From: Acidaminococcus fermentans_A
Lineage (GTDB): Bacteria; Bacillota; Negativicutes; Acidaminococcales; Acidaminococcaceae
Assembly: GCF_052216985.1 (NCBI RefSeq)
Contig: NZ_JBQOUY010000025.1
Span: forward strand, 1 to 34,083
Length of the DNA stretch: 34,083 nt
Reading direction: 5' to 3'
Under the pieces are notes generated by a model. It was not told where the DNA came from. It saw only the letters and a list, made by a program, of their open reading frames with translations, and did not search any database. The position numbers and the translations under genes were made by a program. Of this stretch, positions 7,776 through 15,610 are shown in pieces; positions within the stretch are counted from its first letter, which is position 1; every line of letters starts with the position of its first letter.

Positions 7776-8351
7776 TCAGGGACGGATCCACCAGCTCATC
7801 ATCATAGCTCCAGCAGCTCCGGCTGCCTGGAGTTCCGGGAACCGCTCCGGGGTCACTCCCCCCAGGGCATAGACCGGGATGGGGCTCTGGGCACAGATTT
7901 CCCGGAGCTGCTCCAGGCCCTGGGGTGGCAGGCCCGGCTTGCATTGGGTGGGATAGATGTGGCTGAAGGTGCAGCAGGCCGCCCCCAGTTTGGCCGCTTC
8001 CAGCACTTCTGCCAGGCTGTGGCAGGAAGCCCCCAGTTTCCCGTGGAACCCCCGGCGCTGCTCCGGCGTCAAGCTGCGGAGAGCGACCATAGGCAGCTGG
8101 AGCCCTTCCGGCTGGAGCTGGCAGGCCGCTTCCGGGAAACTGTGGAACCAGCAGGGAATCCCGGCTGCCCGGCAGCGGGCCAGGACTTGCCGTCCCAGGG
8201 AAAGGTAAGCTTCCAGGGGCAGGTCTTTTTCCCGCAGGATCACCCCCGCCGGCCGTTTTGCCAGGATCCGCTCCAGCTGGTCCCCGAAGGGAAGCTGGCT
8301 CAGATGGCGGTTGGTGATACAGAAGGCAGGGAAAACCTTACACATCTTCAT
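7776..8351 (-). CDS. tenI: TenI-like (thiamine phosphate synthase fold) protein
   Basis: A 191-aa TIM-barrel of the ThiE/TenI family. It has FCITNRHL at the first strand, VILREKDL, a shortened GLQLP where ThiE has a longer substrate loop, GASCHSLAEV, and a C-terminal IPVYALGGVTPERF phosphate site. The segment FSHIYPTQCKPGL lines up, from memory, with the part of Bacillus TenI holding the catalytic histidine of the thiazole tautomerase, and that histidine is present here. TenI (isomerising the thiazole carboxylate phosphate) is therefore a better call than ThiE. The ATG overlaps the end of the pepC-like gene by 14 bases. No thiazole synthesis gene lies beside it; thiW and thiM are 10 kb away. 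Confidence 0.72.
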   Translation of the reverse strand: MKMCKVFPAFCITNRHLSQLPFGDQLERILAKRPAGVILREKDLPLEAYLSLGRQVLARCRAAGIPCWFHSFPEAACQLQPEGLQLPMVALRSLTPEQRRGFHGKLGASCHSLAEVLEAAKLGAACCTFSHIYPTQCKPGLPPQGLEQLREICAQSPIPVYALGGVTPERFPELQAAGAAGAMMMSWWIRP

Positions 8352-9648
8352 CCCAGGGGTTGATCCGGATGGGTTCTTTCCGGAGCATGGCCTGCTGTTC
8401 CGGTGTGAAATGGCTCCGGCTGATCACTGCTTCATAGACGAATTCCCGGAAATATTTTTCGGTGCAGATGAAATAGCCGTCCTTCCCCACTTCCTTGCCC
8501 CAGGAGTTCTCGATTTTCCACCGGGTGGGCCGTCCGTTAGCATCGAAATCCACTCCGGTGAGGAGCATGGCATGGGTAGCGGAACTGGCTCCGTATTCCA
8601 GCCGTTTCCCCTTGGGCATCTCCAGGGAGAAACCGCCCAGGAGTTTTTCCACCTGGACGCTGTCCGGATCCCAGATGCCTTCCTTCCGGGCTCCATAGGC
8701 CCCTGCATCACAGGCGAACCATACCGGGTCCCCGGCCTGGAGCTGACGGATGCACAGGTCCTCTAGGGCTTCTTGGGACAGGTTCAGGGCGGCCATATCT
8801 TTCCCCACCATGTTTTCCACTCCGTGGAAAACCACCGGCCTATCCATTTCCTTGTCCGGGGTGGGTTCGTTGATCACCGGCACATAGGCATCCAGGGCTA
8901 GGCCCACGTATTTTTCATAGAATTCCCGGGGTGTCAGGTTCCGGTCGCAGTGATACTGTTTATCCTTGTCCCGCCAGGCGAAATCGAAGGTCTCCACCGG
9001 GGCTCCGAAGGCGATGCACTCCGCCTTATAGACTTCCGCCAGCATCTCCTTTTTCCGAGGATAGGGGTCCTGTCCGGCCTGGATCAGTTCCCGCAGTTCC
9101 AGGGCATCCTTCCGCAGCAGCCGGTTCATGGCAGCCAGGAACCGGTCCGTATGTTCCGACTGGTAGGTTTCCGGGTGAGATGCCTTAGGGACCACTCCAT
9201 ATTTTTTCACCAGATGGGCGGCTTCGCTCCAGTAGCCTCCGTCCACCATGCCCCGGAGCACATACTGCATGCTCTGGCCTTTTACCGGTTCCCCGGCTTG
9301 CTGGATCACCATTTCCAGGAAGTTATTGGCTTTCTCCAGTTTGTCGTAGAAGCTCAGGTAGTTCTGGGACAGTTCGAATTTTTCCAGCCCGCATCTTTCC
9401 GCCACGATTTCCCGCAGGATGTTCAGGGCGGCAAAGAGCCAACAGCGGCCGGATTTTTGTTGGGCGGTGATGCCCCGAGTCTTCACTTCCACCGCAAAGG
9501 GACCCTGGTGGAGAGCCGCTTTCATGGGCACAAAGGACAGATCGGCCAGATCGGTCTTAGCCAGAGCCCCATTCAGGGTCTGGGACTCCCGGTCTTTTTC
9601 GTAGGCGGTACGGAATTCCTGCAAAAGTCCAGCGTCGATTTCTTTCAT
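8338..9648 (-). CDS. pepC: Aminopeptidase C (bleomycin hydrolase family, C1B)
   Basis: A 436-aa cytoplasmic cysteine peptidase that removes N-terminal amino acids from peptides and, in family members, inactivates bleomycin. The catalytic triad is visible: Cys in QKSGRCWLFAALN (about residue 70), His in SSATHAMLLTGVD and Asn in WKIENSWG. The C-terminus ends in a short acidic tail (PWDEDV). Length matches the family (about 440-455 aa). The start at 9648 (MKEIDAGLL) has GGAA about 10 bases upstream; the frame stays open further but would run towards the transporter gene. Confidence 0.93.
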   Translation of the reverse strand: MKEIDAGLLQEFRTAYEKDRESQTLNGALAKTDLADLSFVPMKAALHQGPFAVEVKTRGITAQQKSGRCWLFAALNILREIVAERCGLEKFELSQNYLSFYDKLEKANNFLEMVIQQAGEPVKGQSMQYVLRGMVDGGYWSEAAHLVKKYGVVPKASHPETYQSEHTDRFLAAMNRLLRKDALELRELIQAGQDPYPRKKEMLAEVYKAECIAFGAPVETFDFAWRDKDKQYHCDRNLTPREFYEKYVGLALDAYVPVINEPTPDKEMDRPVVFHGVENMVGKDMAALNLSQEALEDLCIRQLQAGDPVWFACDAGAYGARKEGIWDPDSVQVEKLLGGFSLEMPKGKRLEYGASSATHAMLLTGVDFDANGRPTRWKIENSWGKEVGKDGYFICTEKYFREFVYEAVISRSHFTPEQQAMLRKEPIRINPWDEDV

Positions 9649-9694
9649 AGAAGAACATTTCCTTTCTTTATCAATGATTTTTCCAGGCAGCATT

Positions 9695-10615
9695 TCATTT
9701 CTTCAGGGCGATCCCGGCTCCCAGTAGCATGAGAGCCATGCCCGCTGCCATAGACAGGGTAATAGCCTCCCCCAGCAGCAGCCAGGCGAACACCGGGCTC
9801 AGGGCCGGTTTGATGAAATAGGTCAGGCTCCCCAGGGTGATGGAGCCATATTCCATGGCATGGAACCAGCAAAGGACGGCTACCAGGGTGACGCCCAGAT
9901 ACAATACCAGCACCCAGGGCAGATTGGCCCAGGTGTATCCAGTCACAAGGGAGATCCGGGCATAGCGGGCCAGCCCATGGGCCGTCAGGAACCGGGCCGC
10001 CGCCGGGATATGGGTACACAGCGCCAGGGCAAGCAGCTGGAGGCCGCTCCAAAGGAAGGTCCAGGCAGTCACTGTCACGCTGCCCAGGGTCAGCATCAGT
10101 TTCTTGCCACCCACGGCATACAGGCTGTAGCCCAGGACACAGATGAACAGCCCCAGGAGACCGAAGGGGTCCATGGTCATATGGAAGGGATCCACCAAGA
10201 CTCCGATGGCCAGCACCTGGAGACCCAAGGCGATGATCTCGTTCCGGGTGATGGGCGTCCCCAAAAGGAGGGCCGCCAGCACCGTGATGAAAAGAGGCGT
10301 ACTGGAAAAGATTACCGCCGTATGGCTGGCCCCCAGAGCCACTGCAGCCATCTGGTACAGGGGACCCACGATGGTGATACCCACAAAGCCCAGAAGGAAA
10401 CAGGCCTTCTGCTGCGCCACAGTGATCCGGGTGTGCCGGGCCGCCAGCTGTTTCCGGCTCCAGGGCAGGAGGCAGAGACCGGCCAGGAAATACCGGGTGG
10501 CATTCACCTGGATCCCGTTCAGGTCTCCGTTGATCTTCTTCATGCAGATTTCCGTCAGACAGAACAAAAGTGCGGCTGCCACCATGCACAAAATGGCTTC
10601 TTGGCGTTTGGTCAT
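9695..10615 (-). CDS. EamA-family (DMT) transporter
   Basis: About 306 aa with ten predicted membrane helices in two EamA repeats. The repeats are visible as TEICMKKINGDLNGIQVNATRY in the first half and SITLGSLTYFIKPALSPVFAWLLLGE in the second. Such proteins move metabolites or drugs across the inner membrane; the substrate is unknown. The start chosen (MTKRQ, 10615) has AAGGA 10 bases upstream. An ATG at 10633 overlaps the stop of the DUF4153 gene (TAATG), so a six-residue longer form made by coupled translation is equally possible. Confidence 0.85.
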   Translation of the reverse strand: MTKRQEAILCMVAAALLFCLTEICMKKINGDLNGIQVNATRYFLAGLCLLPWSRKQLAARHTRITVAQQKACFLLGFVGITIVGPLYQMAAVALGASHTAVIFSSTPLFITVLAALLLGTPITRNEIIALGLQVLAIGVLVDPFHMTMDPFGLLGLFICVLGYSLYAVGGKKLMLTLGSVTVTAWTFLWSGLQLLALALCTHIPAAARFLTAHGLARYARISLVTGYTWANLPWVLVLYLGVTLVAVLCWFHAMEYGSITLGSLTYFIKPALSPVFAWLLLGEAITLSMAAGMALMLLGAGIALKK

Positions 10616-10632
10616 CGGTATTTTTCCTTCCA

Positions 10633-12279
10633 TTATTTCAAATTTCGGCGTTCCAGCAGGTAGCCCTGGGCACTGATGACGCCTTTTTCCTTCTGATCAT
10701 AGCCTTCTCGAGTCCCCTCCAGCAGAGTGAAAATCAGCAGTTTTCCCTCTTCCGGCTGGTATTGGAGGTCTTTGCCCTCCACTTTTCCCCCGGAAGGATA
10801 TTTTTTCCGCAGATGCTGCAGATAGGCCGGAGCTATGGGCAGACTGTATGGGATATTCCCCTCTCCGGAAAAATGCAGCTGATGGTTTTGGATGACGGCT
10901 CTCCCCAGGAATACCACCCGGGAATAGCCGCTGACCGGCAGGCTCTTCAGAGGGTGTTCATAGCGGCAGTATCGGGAGGCAGGCCGGCGCTTCTCTTTTT
11001 CTGGGACGGGCAGGGTGGCCAGGAACGAGGATTCCTTGATCTGCTCAACCAGGGGATACCGCCACCGGCTGGCGGACCGGACCAGATACAAGTAGCTGCT
11101 GCGGATCCTTTCCCCGTCTTCTGGAGAGATATCTTTAGCGCTCACCAGTTCCCCCTCTTGGAGCAAGTGGTTCCGGGTGATAGTTTCTTCCAGGCGCTGG
11201 GCCTGGACCCAGGCGGGCAGATCCACCAGGTTCAAGGGCGAAAAGGCCAGTATCCCGCTGAGGATTCCGCACAACAGGTACAATTTCCGGGGATTTCGCT
11301 TCGTGATGCCCCAGAACAGGACACAAAGCCCTGTAAAAGTGCAGCAGAGAGAAAGATACCGAAAACTAGTGATCCCATAGGCTTCCAGCCGGATCCAGAC
11401 ACCCCTCAGCTGGGCCGCCACCACGGGAACCAGCAGGAACGCTCCCCCCTTCAGGACTTTTTTCACCCATGGTGTTTCCTGTTCCGGAAAAGAAAAATAG
11501 AACAAGGCGTAAAAGGCCAGGGCGCAGGACCCATAGGGATTCATGATGCCCACCGGCAAAGCCCCTTCCCGCAGGCTTTTGCCCAGAAAGACGTAGAGTA
11601 TGCCCACCAGGATCACCGCCGCCGGCAGCAAGAGGTTCCGGCAAAGGGACGGGTACCAGCCCGGCAGCTCCAGAGCTTCATCTTTCCGGGGGATCTGGGC
11701 CAGCAGCACCTGCCAGGCCGCCGTCAGGGACAGGACACAGGACAGCCACAGCCATCCCAGGGAAAGCTGGGGATATAAGAGCATCTTGATCCCGGAAAGG
11801 ACGATGCCCAGGAGCATCTGGACCAGCATCCCCAGCAGCAGGCTTTTGCCAAGGACCAGGAGAAACGCGGGAAAAAGGCTCTTCCGTCCCTGAGGGGTAT
11901 CGCAGAAAAAGAGAGTCAGGGCTGCGGACAGGGCCACAGTGCCGCAGCTGCCTATGAACAGATAATCGTTGAAAGAGGGGAGCTGTTCCATCCCTCGCCA
12001 GAGCAGGAGGAAAAGCAGGAAATTGGCTGCTTCCCTACGGGGCTCGATCCGGCCGTATTTTTCGTTATACAGCCGCCAGGGCACAGAAAAAAGCAGCACC
12101 AGCAGGGCGGCCAAGAGACCCTGGCTGACCACGGTCCATTGCATCCACTGGGCTCCCTGTCCCGTGGCCGTGAGCACAAGGGAAGTCAAACAGATGCCCC
12201 AGCTGCCCAGAAAGGCCGTCTTGAAACGCTGGTTCCTCTCCCAAATCTTCCTGCACCAATTGCTGATCCTGCCAAACAT
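10633..12279 (-). CDS. DUF4153-family membrane protein
   Basis: A 548-aa protein with roughly 11-12 hydrophobic helices over residues 20-390 and a soluble C-terminal part. The sequence GITSFRYLSLCCTFTGLCVL resembles the conserved 'ITxxRY' stretch of DUF4153 proteins; that recollection is the basis of the family name. Function of the family is unknown. The start at 12279 (MFGRISNW) is set by GGAGGG six bases upstream. It ends in an overlap with the EamA gene, so the two are probably cotranscribed. Confidence 0.75.
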   Translation of the reverse strand: MFGRISNWCRKIWERNQRFKTAFLGSWGICLTSLVLTATGQGAQWMQWTVVSQGLLAALLVLLFSVPWRLYNEKYGRIEPRREAANFLLFLLLWRGMEQLPSFNDYLFIGSCGTVALSAALTLFFCDTPQGRKSLFPAFLLVLGKSLLLGMLVQMLLGIVLSGIKMLLYPQLSLGWLWLSCVLSLTAAWQVLLAQIPRKDEALELPGWYPSLCRNLLLPAAVILVGILYVFLGKSLREGALPVGIMNPYGSCALAFYALFYFSFPEQETPWVKKVLKGGAFLLVPVVAAQLRGVWIRLEAYGITSFRYLSLCCTFTGLCVLFWGITKRNPRKLYLLCGILSGILAFSPLNLVDLPAWVQAQRLEETITRNHLLQEGELVSAKDISPEDGERIRSSYLYLVRSASRWRYPLVEQIKESSFLATLPVPEKEKRRPASRYCRYEHPLKSLPVSGYSRVVFLGRAVIQNHQLHFSGEGNIPYSLPIAPAYLQHLRKKYPSGGKVEGKDLQYQPEEGKLLIFTLLEGTREGYDQKEKGVISAQGYLLERRNLK

Positions 12280-12331
12280 ACGGGTCCCTCCTCTGGCTTT
12301 TTGCCTTTCTCCGGCTTCTGCCATGCTGCGT

Positions 12332-13030
12332 TCATTCCTGCTCTTTTGCGTTCGAGTTCTTTCGGTTCAGATAATCCACCACCTGGGGGGATAGATCCAC
12401 GTACAGGGTTCCCAGGGCGTAGCAGCCCAGGTCATAGGGCTGGTAGATCAATTCCACCCTGCCCTCTTTCTCCAGGCAATAGTTGTCCGTCACTTCCGCA
12501 TTGGACCAGCCGATGGTGTCGGAAAGGAAAGTCTGCTGCTGGGACACCCGTTGATTCCGGCTGTTGAGGATGGGCTGGGTTAAGATGATGAACTTGTCAT
12601 CTGGTGCCAGTTTCACAAAATGGGACAGAGGCAGTTTCTTCCCATCCGACTTGCGATAGGTCAGCCCCTGGGTATAGGTGAATCCGTGGGCAGCCCCCAT
12701 GTGGTACCGGTATGAAGACAGGGTCAGGGATACCACCTTGTCATCTTCGTACCGGACCTTGTAGGAAAAATCTCCCTGGTAGAATTTCCCGGCTCGATAT
12801 TCTTTTTGGAAATCGGAGACATAGTGGAAAATATCCTGATTGATGGCTTTTTCCGCTTGGGCGTTTTTGATCTTGACTTCCGGATATTTCACGGTGCAAC
12901 TGATAGCTTCGGCCCGATGTTCCTTCACCCGGGCCAGGGCTGTCCCTAAAGGCAGCCCCCACAGCAGTCCCAGGCAGAGACCGGCTGCAGCCGCTTTTTG
13001 CAAAGGATTGGAAAACTTATTGATGTGCAT
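12332..13030 (-). CDS. Exported DUF3298/DUF4163-type protein
   Basis: A 232-aa protein with an N-terminal signal peptide (MHINKFSN, hydrophobic core, cleavage near GTALA-RVK). The mature part follows the DUF4163/DUF3298 pattern: strands with KYPEVKIKNAQAEKAIN, then LTLSSYRYHMGAAHGFTYTQ and an RVELIYQPYDLGCYALG segment, as in RsiV-like or lysozyme-binding-like extracytoplasmic domains. The role is unknown. The start at 13030 has GGAGGG six bases upstream and its own promoter further up. No membrane anchor beyond the signal peptide is seen. Confidence 0.78.
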   Translation of the reverse strand: MHINKFSNPLQKAAAAGLCLGLLWGLPLGTALARVKEHRAEAISCTVKYPEVKIKNAQAEKAINQDIFHYVSDFQKEYRAGKFYQGDFSYKVRYEDDKVVSLTLSSYRYHMGAAHGFTYTQGLTYRKSDGKKLPLSHFVKLAPDDKFIILTQPILNSRNQRVSQQQTFLSDTIGWSNAEVTDNYCLEKEGRVELIYQPYDLGCYALGTLYVDLSPQVVDYLNRKNSNAKEQE

Positions 13031-13058
13031 AAAAAGCCCTCCCTTCATGTCTCCCTTG

Positions 13059-13087
13059 AGGATACCACAGGGAAGCCGTTTCGGCAA
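13059..13087 (-). promoter_or_regulatory. Promoter for the DUF3298-type gene
   Basis: A -35 TTGCCG (13082-13087), 17-base spacer and -10 TATCCT (13059-13064), 29 bases before the start codon. The same TTGCCG -35 recurs at the Y-family polymerase promoter. Confidence 0.6.
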
Positions 13088-13146
13088 ATGAAGAAAAAGG
13101 AAGACGGCTCCAAGTATCGCGGTGGCTAACCCACCACCATTGCAAA

Positions 13147-13180
13147 GGAGGATGCTGCCCACGCAGCACCCCCCTTTTTT
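13147..13180. terminator. Terminator after the YdbC-like gene
   Basis: Twelve-bp stem (13147-13158 with 13163-13174, two G-U pairs on the minus strand), a 4-base loop, T6 on the plus side and T3 on the minus side. It lies right at the stop of the YdbC-like gene. The remaining stretch to 13088 shows a small GGTGG/CCACC hairpin but no recognisable gene. Confidence 0.65.
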
Positions 13181-13431
13181 CACCGTTCTGCTTGTTTCTT
13201 GAAATACTGGAACAAAATCTTGCACAGTTCCTTGGCTTCCTCTTCGTTGAGGGTGATCCCTTTCCCCATCTTTTCCCGGCCTGGGGCCCATTCCCGCAGA
13301 TCGAACTTGGGCTTTGTCCCATTATAGGAGACCCGGTTGATTTCTTTCTGCCAGCCGCTTTTGCTGGTGGAAAGCACCCCCAGTTCCTCCACCAGTTCAT
13401 AACTGAAATCTGGATTGTTCCTGCCTGCCAT
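13180..13431 (-). CDS. YdbC-like PC4 single-strand DNA-binding protein
   Basis: An 83-aa protein matching the YdbC/PC4 type: FSYELVEELGVLSTSKSGWQ, then INRVSYNGTKPKFDLREWAP and EKMGKGITLNEEE. Family members are small homodimers that bind single-stranded DNA or RNA. The internal ATG at 13431 has a strong AAGGAGG six bases upstream, and a TATAAT box lies at 13474-13479, so it is most likely made separately. Its frame is nonetheless continuous with the upstream YolD-like frame. Position after a translesion polymerase and YolD suggests a DNA-repair setting (inference). Confidence 0.82.
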   Translation of the reverse strand: MAGRNNPDFSYELVEELGVLSTSKSGWQKEINRVSYNGTKPKFDLREWAPGREKMGKGITLNEEEAKELCKILFQYFKKQAER

Positions 13432-13743
13432 CTTTTTTCCTCCTTGTCCGATTGATTTTCCTTGCTCTGTTCCATTATAACGGAGATTCCCAGTTTGGGA
13501 ACCCCCTTCTGTCAACAACGGCACTTTTTCCGTCATTTCATCCGGCCGTTCCGGGTCCGCCACTCCGGTTTCTGCTTCCTGGACCCGTACTTCAGCCTGA
13601 CGGAGGGACTGGGCCACCAGCTCTTCATAGCCGGTGAGGGCGGCAAAGGGGGCGAACTGGGCAGCCCGCAGTTTCCGCTGCATCCGGGGGCGGAACCGGA
13701 TTTCCGGACGGGACAGATGGAGGATATCCCCGTAGCTTTTCAT
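13180..13743 (-). CDS. YolD-like protein, in frame with YdbC-like domain
   Basis: A 187-codon frame. Residues 1-50 (MKSYGDILHLSRPEIRFRPR, then AAQFAPFAALTGYEE) match the YolD-like family commonly encoded directly after UvrX/UmuC-like polymerases. Residues 51-104 are low-complexity linker without a recognisable fold. From residue 105 it becomes the YdbC-like protein. No stop separates the two, so translation from 13743 would give a YolD-PC4 fusion, while the internal ribosome site gives PC4 alone. The ATG overlaps the polymerase stop by four bases (13740-13743), as usual for this pair. Whether the fusion exists as protein is not known. Confidence 0.68.
   Translation of the reverse strand: MKSYGDILHLSRPEIRFRPRMQRKLRAAQFAPFAALTGYEELVAQSLRQAEVRVQEAETGVADPERPDEMTEKVPLLTEGGSQTGNLRYNGTEQGKSIGQGGKKMAGRNNPDFSYELVEELGVLSTSKSGWQKEINRVSYNGTKPKFDLREWAPGREKMGKGITLNEEEAKELCKILFQYFKKQAER
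13474..13501 (-). promoter_or_regulatory. Internal promoter and palindrome ahead of YdbC-like gene
   Basis: A perfect TATAAT (13474-13479) sits 42 bases before the YdbC-like start. The palindrome TTCCCAGTTTGGGAA (13487-13501) lies immediately upstream, covering the spacer and a weak -35 (TTCCCA). This looks like an operator inside the YolD-like coding sequence. It does not fit the GAACnnnnGTTC LexA pattern. Confidence 0.5.
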
Positions 13744-15221
13744 GCCCGATGTCCCCCTACCTGCCGGTTCCGTTCCTGGGTCATGGCTCCCTGGAGCAGG
13801 TTGCTGCCCCGGAGCAGGGCGTTCTTCCCATACAGTTCCTGGATCCGCAGGATGGTCTGCTGGAGTTCGGCCTCCCGTCCCCGGCAGGGCGGAGTGGAAG
13901 GTCCCTCGAAGAGGCTGGTCTCCTGGATCAGGATGGACTGATCACGGACCGGCCGGATGTGCTCTGCCGTCAGGGTCACTTTGCGGACCAGCAGATGGGG
14001 ATCGCAGATCCGGTCAAAAAGTGCCAGGACCTCCTTCCGGAGGGTCTGTCCGGAAGCCGTATACCCTTCCAGCAGCCGGCAGGACCCGTGGGCATGGGCA
14101 GGGATCAGCCGTCCGTAATGATCGGTGACCACTTTTCCCCGGTACGATCGGCGCCGTTCCGGATCTTCCAAGTTGCACCGGTCATAGCCCAGAGTGAGCA
14201 CCAGCTGGTCCGTCACCCTCTTTTTCTTCACCAGGTCCAGGGCCAGGAGATCCGCCATTTCCCAGACGATGAGACGGGCCTTTTCCCTGGCGCAGGGCTG
14301 CTGGAGCACCTGGCCCGACCCCAGGCTGCTGCTCTGGGGTCGATAGGCCCGGATATCCTGGAGGGTGCAGGGTTCCCAGCCCCAGGCATGGTCGATCAGT
14401 AGTTCTGCATTCACCCCGAACAGGTGGTAGAGCAGGTCCGGATCCTGGAGGGACATCCGGGCTACGGCCCCCATGGTATACATCCCGTACTGCCGGAGCT
14501 TCCGGGTGATCCCCGGCCCGATGCGCCAAAAGTCCGTCAAGGGGCAATGGTCCCACAGTTTCTCTCGGTACGCCTGCTCCGTCAGAGAAGCAATCCGCAC
14601 ACCCTCCCGGTCCGGTTCCATATGTTTGGCCACAATGTCCATGGCCACCTTGCACAGATACAGATTGGTCCCGATGCCGGCAGTAGCCGTGATCCCGGTC
14701 TCCCGGAGCACGCTGCGGATCATCTTCCGGACCATGGTATGGGCGCTCCAGCTATAACTTTTCAAATAAGGAGTCAGATCCAGGAGGACCTCGTCCACGG
14801 AATAGACATGGATATCCTCCGGCGCCATATACTGGAGATAGATTCCCACTACCTGGGCGCTTTTTTCCATGTACCGCCTCATATGGGGGACGGCGGTGAT
14901 ATATTCCAGTTCCAGCCGAGGGTCTGCTTCCAGCTGGGAATACCGATACGAACGACCGGTGGACTTCCGGCCCGGGCACAGGGCCCGGCGCAGAGCATTG
15001 AGCTCTTCCACCTGACTGATCACTTCAAAGAGTCTGGGCCGGCCGGGGATGCCGAAAGCCTTCAGGGCCGGCGAGACAGCCAGGCAGATGGTCTTGTCCG
15101 TCCGGCTCTTGTCCGCTACCACCAGGCAGGTATCCAGAGGGTCCAATCCCCGTTCCACACATTCCACCGAAGCGTAGAAGGACTTTAAATCGATGGCTGC
15201 ATAGATCCGCTGTTGTTCCAT
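13740..15221 (-). CDS. Y-family DNA polymerase (UvrX/UmuC-like)
   Basis: A 493-aa translesion polymerase. The first catalytic carboxylate is in AAIDLKSFYASVECVERG (residues 7-24) and the second pair in VYSVDEVLLDL. A helix-hairpin-helix-type stretch (FWRIGPGITRKLRQYGM) follows, then the little-finger region. Length and the YolD partner place it with UvrX/YqjW proteins of Firmicutes rather than DinB. The start at 15221 has AGGAGGCGGGCAA before it. A LexA-like box at the promoter suggests SOS control. The recurrent ERGLDPLDTCLVVADKSR region is typical for this subgroup. Confidence 0.92.
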   Translation of the reverse strand: MEQQRIYAAIDLKSFYASVECVERGLDPLDTCLVVADKSRTDKTICLAVSPALKAFGIPGRPRLFEVISQVEELNALRRALCPGRKSTGRSYRYSQLEADPRLELEYITAVPHMRRYMEKSAQVVGIYLQYMAPEDIHVYSVDEVLLDLTPYLKSYSWSAHTMVRKMIRSVLRETGITATAGIGTNLYLCKVAMDIVAKHMEPDREGVRIASLTEQAYREKLWDHCPLTDFWRIGPGITRKLRQYGMYTMGAVARMSLQDPDLLYHLFGVNAELLIDHAWGWEPCTLQDIRAYRPQSSSLGSGQVLQQPCAREKARLIVWEMADLLALDLVKKKRVTDQLVLTLGYDRCNLEDPERRRSYRGKVVTDHYGRLIPAHAHGSCRLLEGYTASGQTLRKEVLALFDRICDPHLLVRKVTLTAEHIRPVRDQSILIQETSLFEGPSTPPCRGREAELQQTILRIQELYGKNALLRGSNLLQGAMTQERNRQVGGHRA

Positions 15222-15250
15222 TTGCCCGCCTCCTGTTTTGTTCAGAATAT

Positions 15251-15297
15251 GAACACGTGTTTGTTATTATCATAACACAAAAAGGAGGCCACGGCAA
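15251..15297 (-). promoter_or_regulatory. Promoter of the Y-family polymerase with LexA-like box
   Basis: A -35 TTGCCG (15292-15297), 17-base spacer, -10 TATGAT (15269-15274). The sequence GAACACGTGTTT (15251-15262) lies at the expected transcription start and matches the Gram-positive LexA pattern GAACnnnnGTTC at seven of eight fixed positions. Binding there would block initiation. Confidence 0.65.
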
Positions 15298-15314
15298 GGT
15301 ATGTCCTCCTTTTT
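15279..15314. repeat. Inverted repeat across the polymerase -35 region
   Basis: AAAAAGGAGG (15279-15288) and CCTCCTTTTT (15305-15314) form a 10-bp stem with a 16-base loop holding the -35 box. It could end plus-strand transcription, although no plus-strand gene precedes it. The stretch from 15315 to 15600 holds no gene; it is very AT-rich from 15420 and should contain the promoter of the M20 operon, but no -35/-10 pair stands out. Confidence 0.4.
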
Positions 15315-15610
15315 ATATATACACGATTTTCTCCCCAGTGCATTCCTCGTCCCTGGGGCAGCCAGCTTCAGATTTCCAGCATCCAGGCTGATCCGCAGTT
15401 TCTTCCGCAGAAACGGATGATTGTAATTTATTTTAATTTTTACAGTATTATTGTTTTATTTTGTTTTGTTTTAGTATGTTTATTGTATACGCATAATAAG
15501 ATAGAAAGCAAAAGATTTATTGAAAAATATTCTTTACAAGAGCACTGAAGTGGTCTGAACTTGATAAGTAAAAAGATATCCTTCGACCCATAATAAGGAG
15601 GCTGATGACA

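Noticed and set aside
13100..13145. A T-box-like GGTGG/CCACCGCG stretch upstream of the DUF3298-type gene
   Set aside because: The T-box core GGUGGNACCGCG is not present and no stem I or terminator pairing could be found; it is only a short hairpin.
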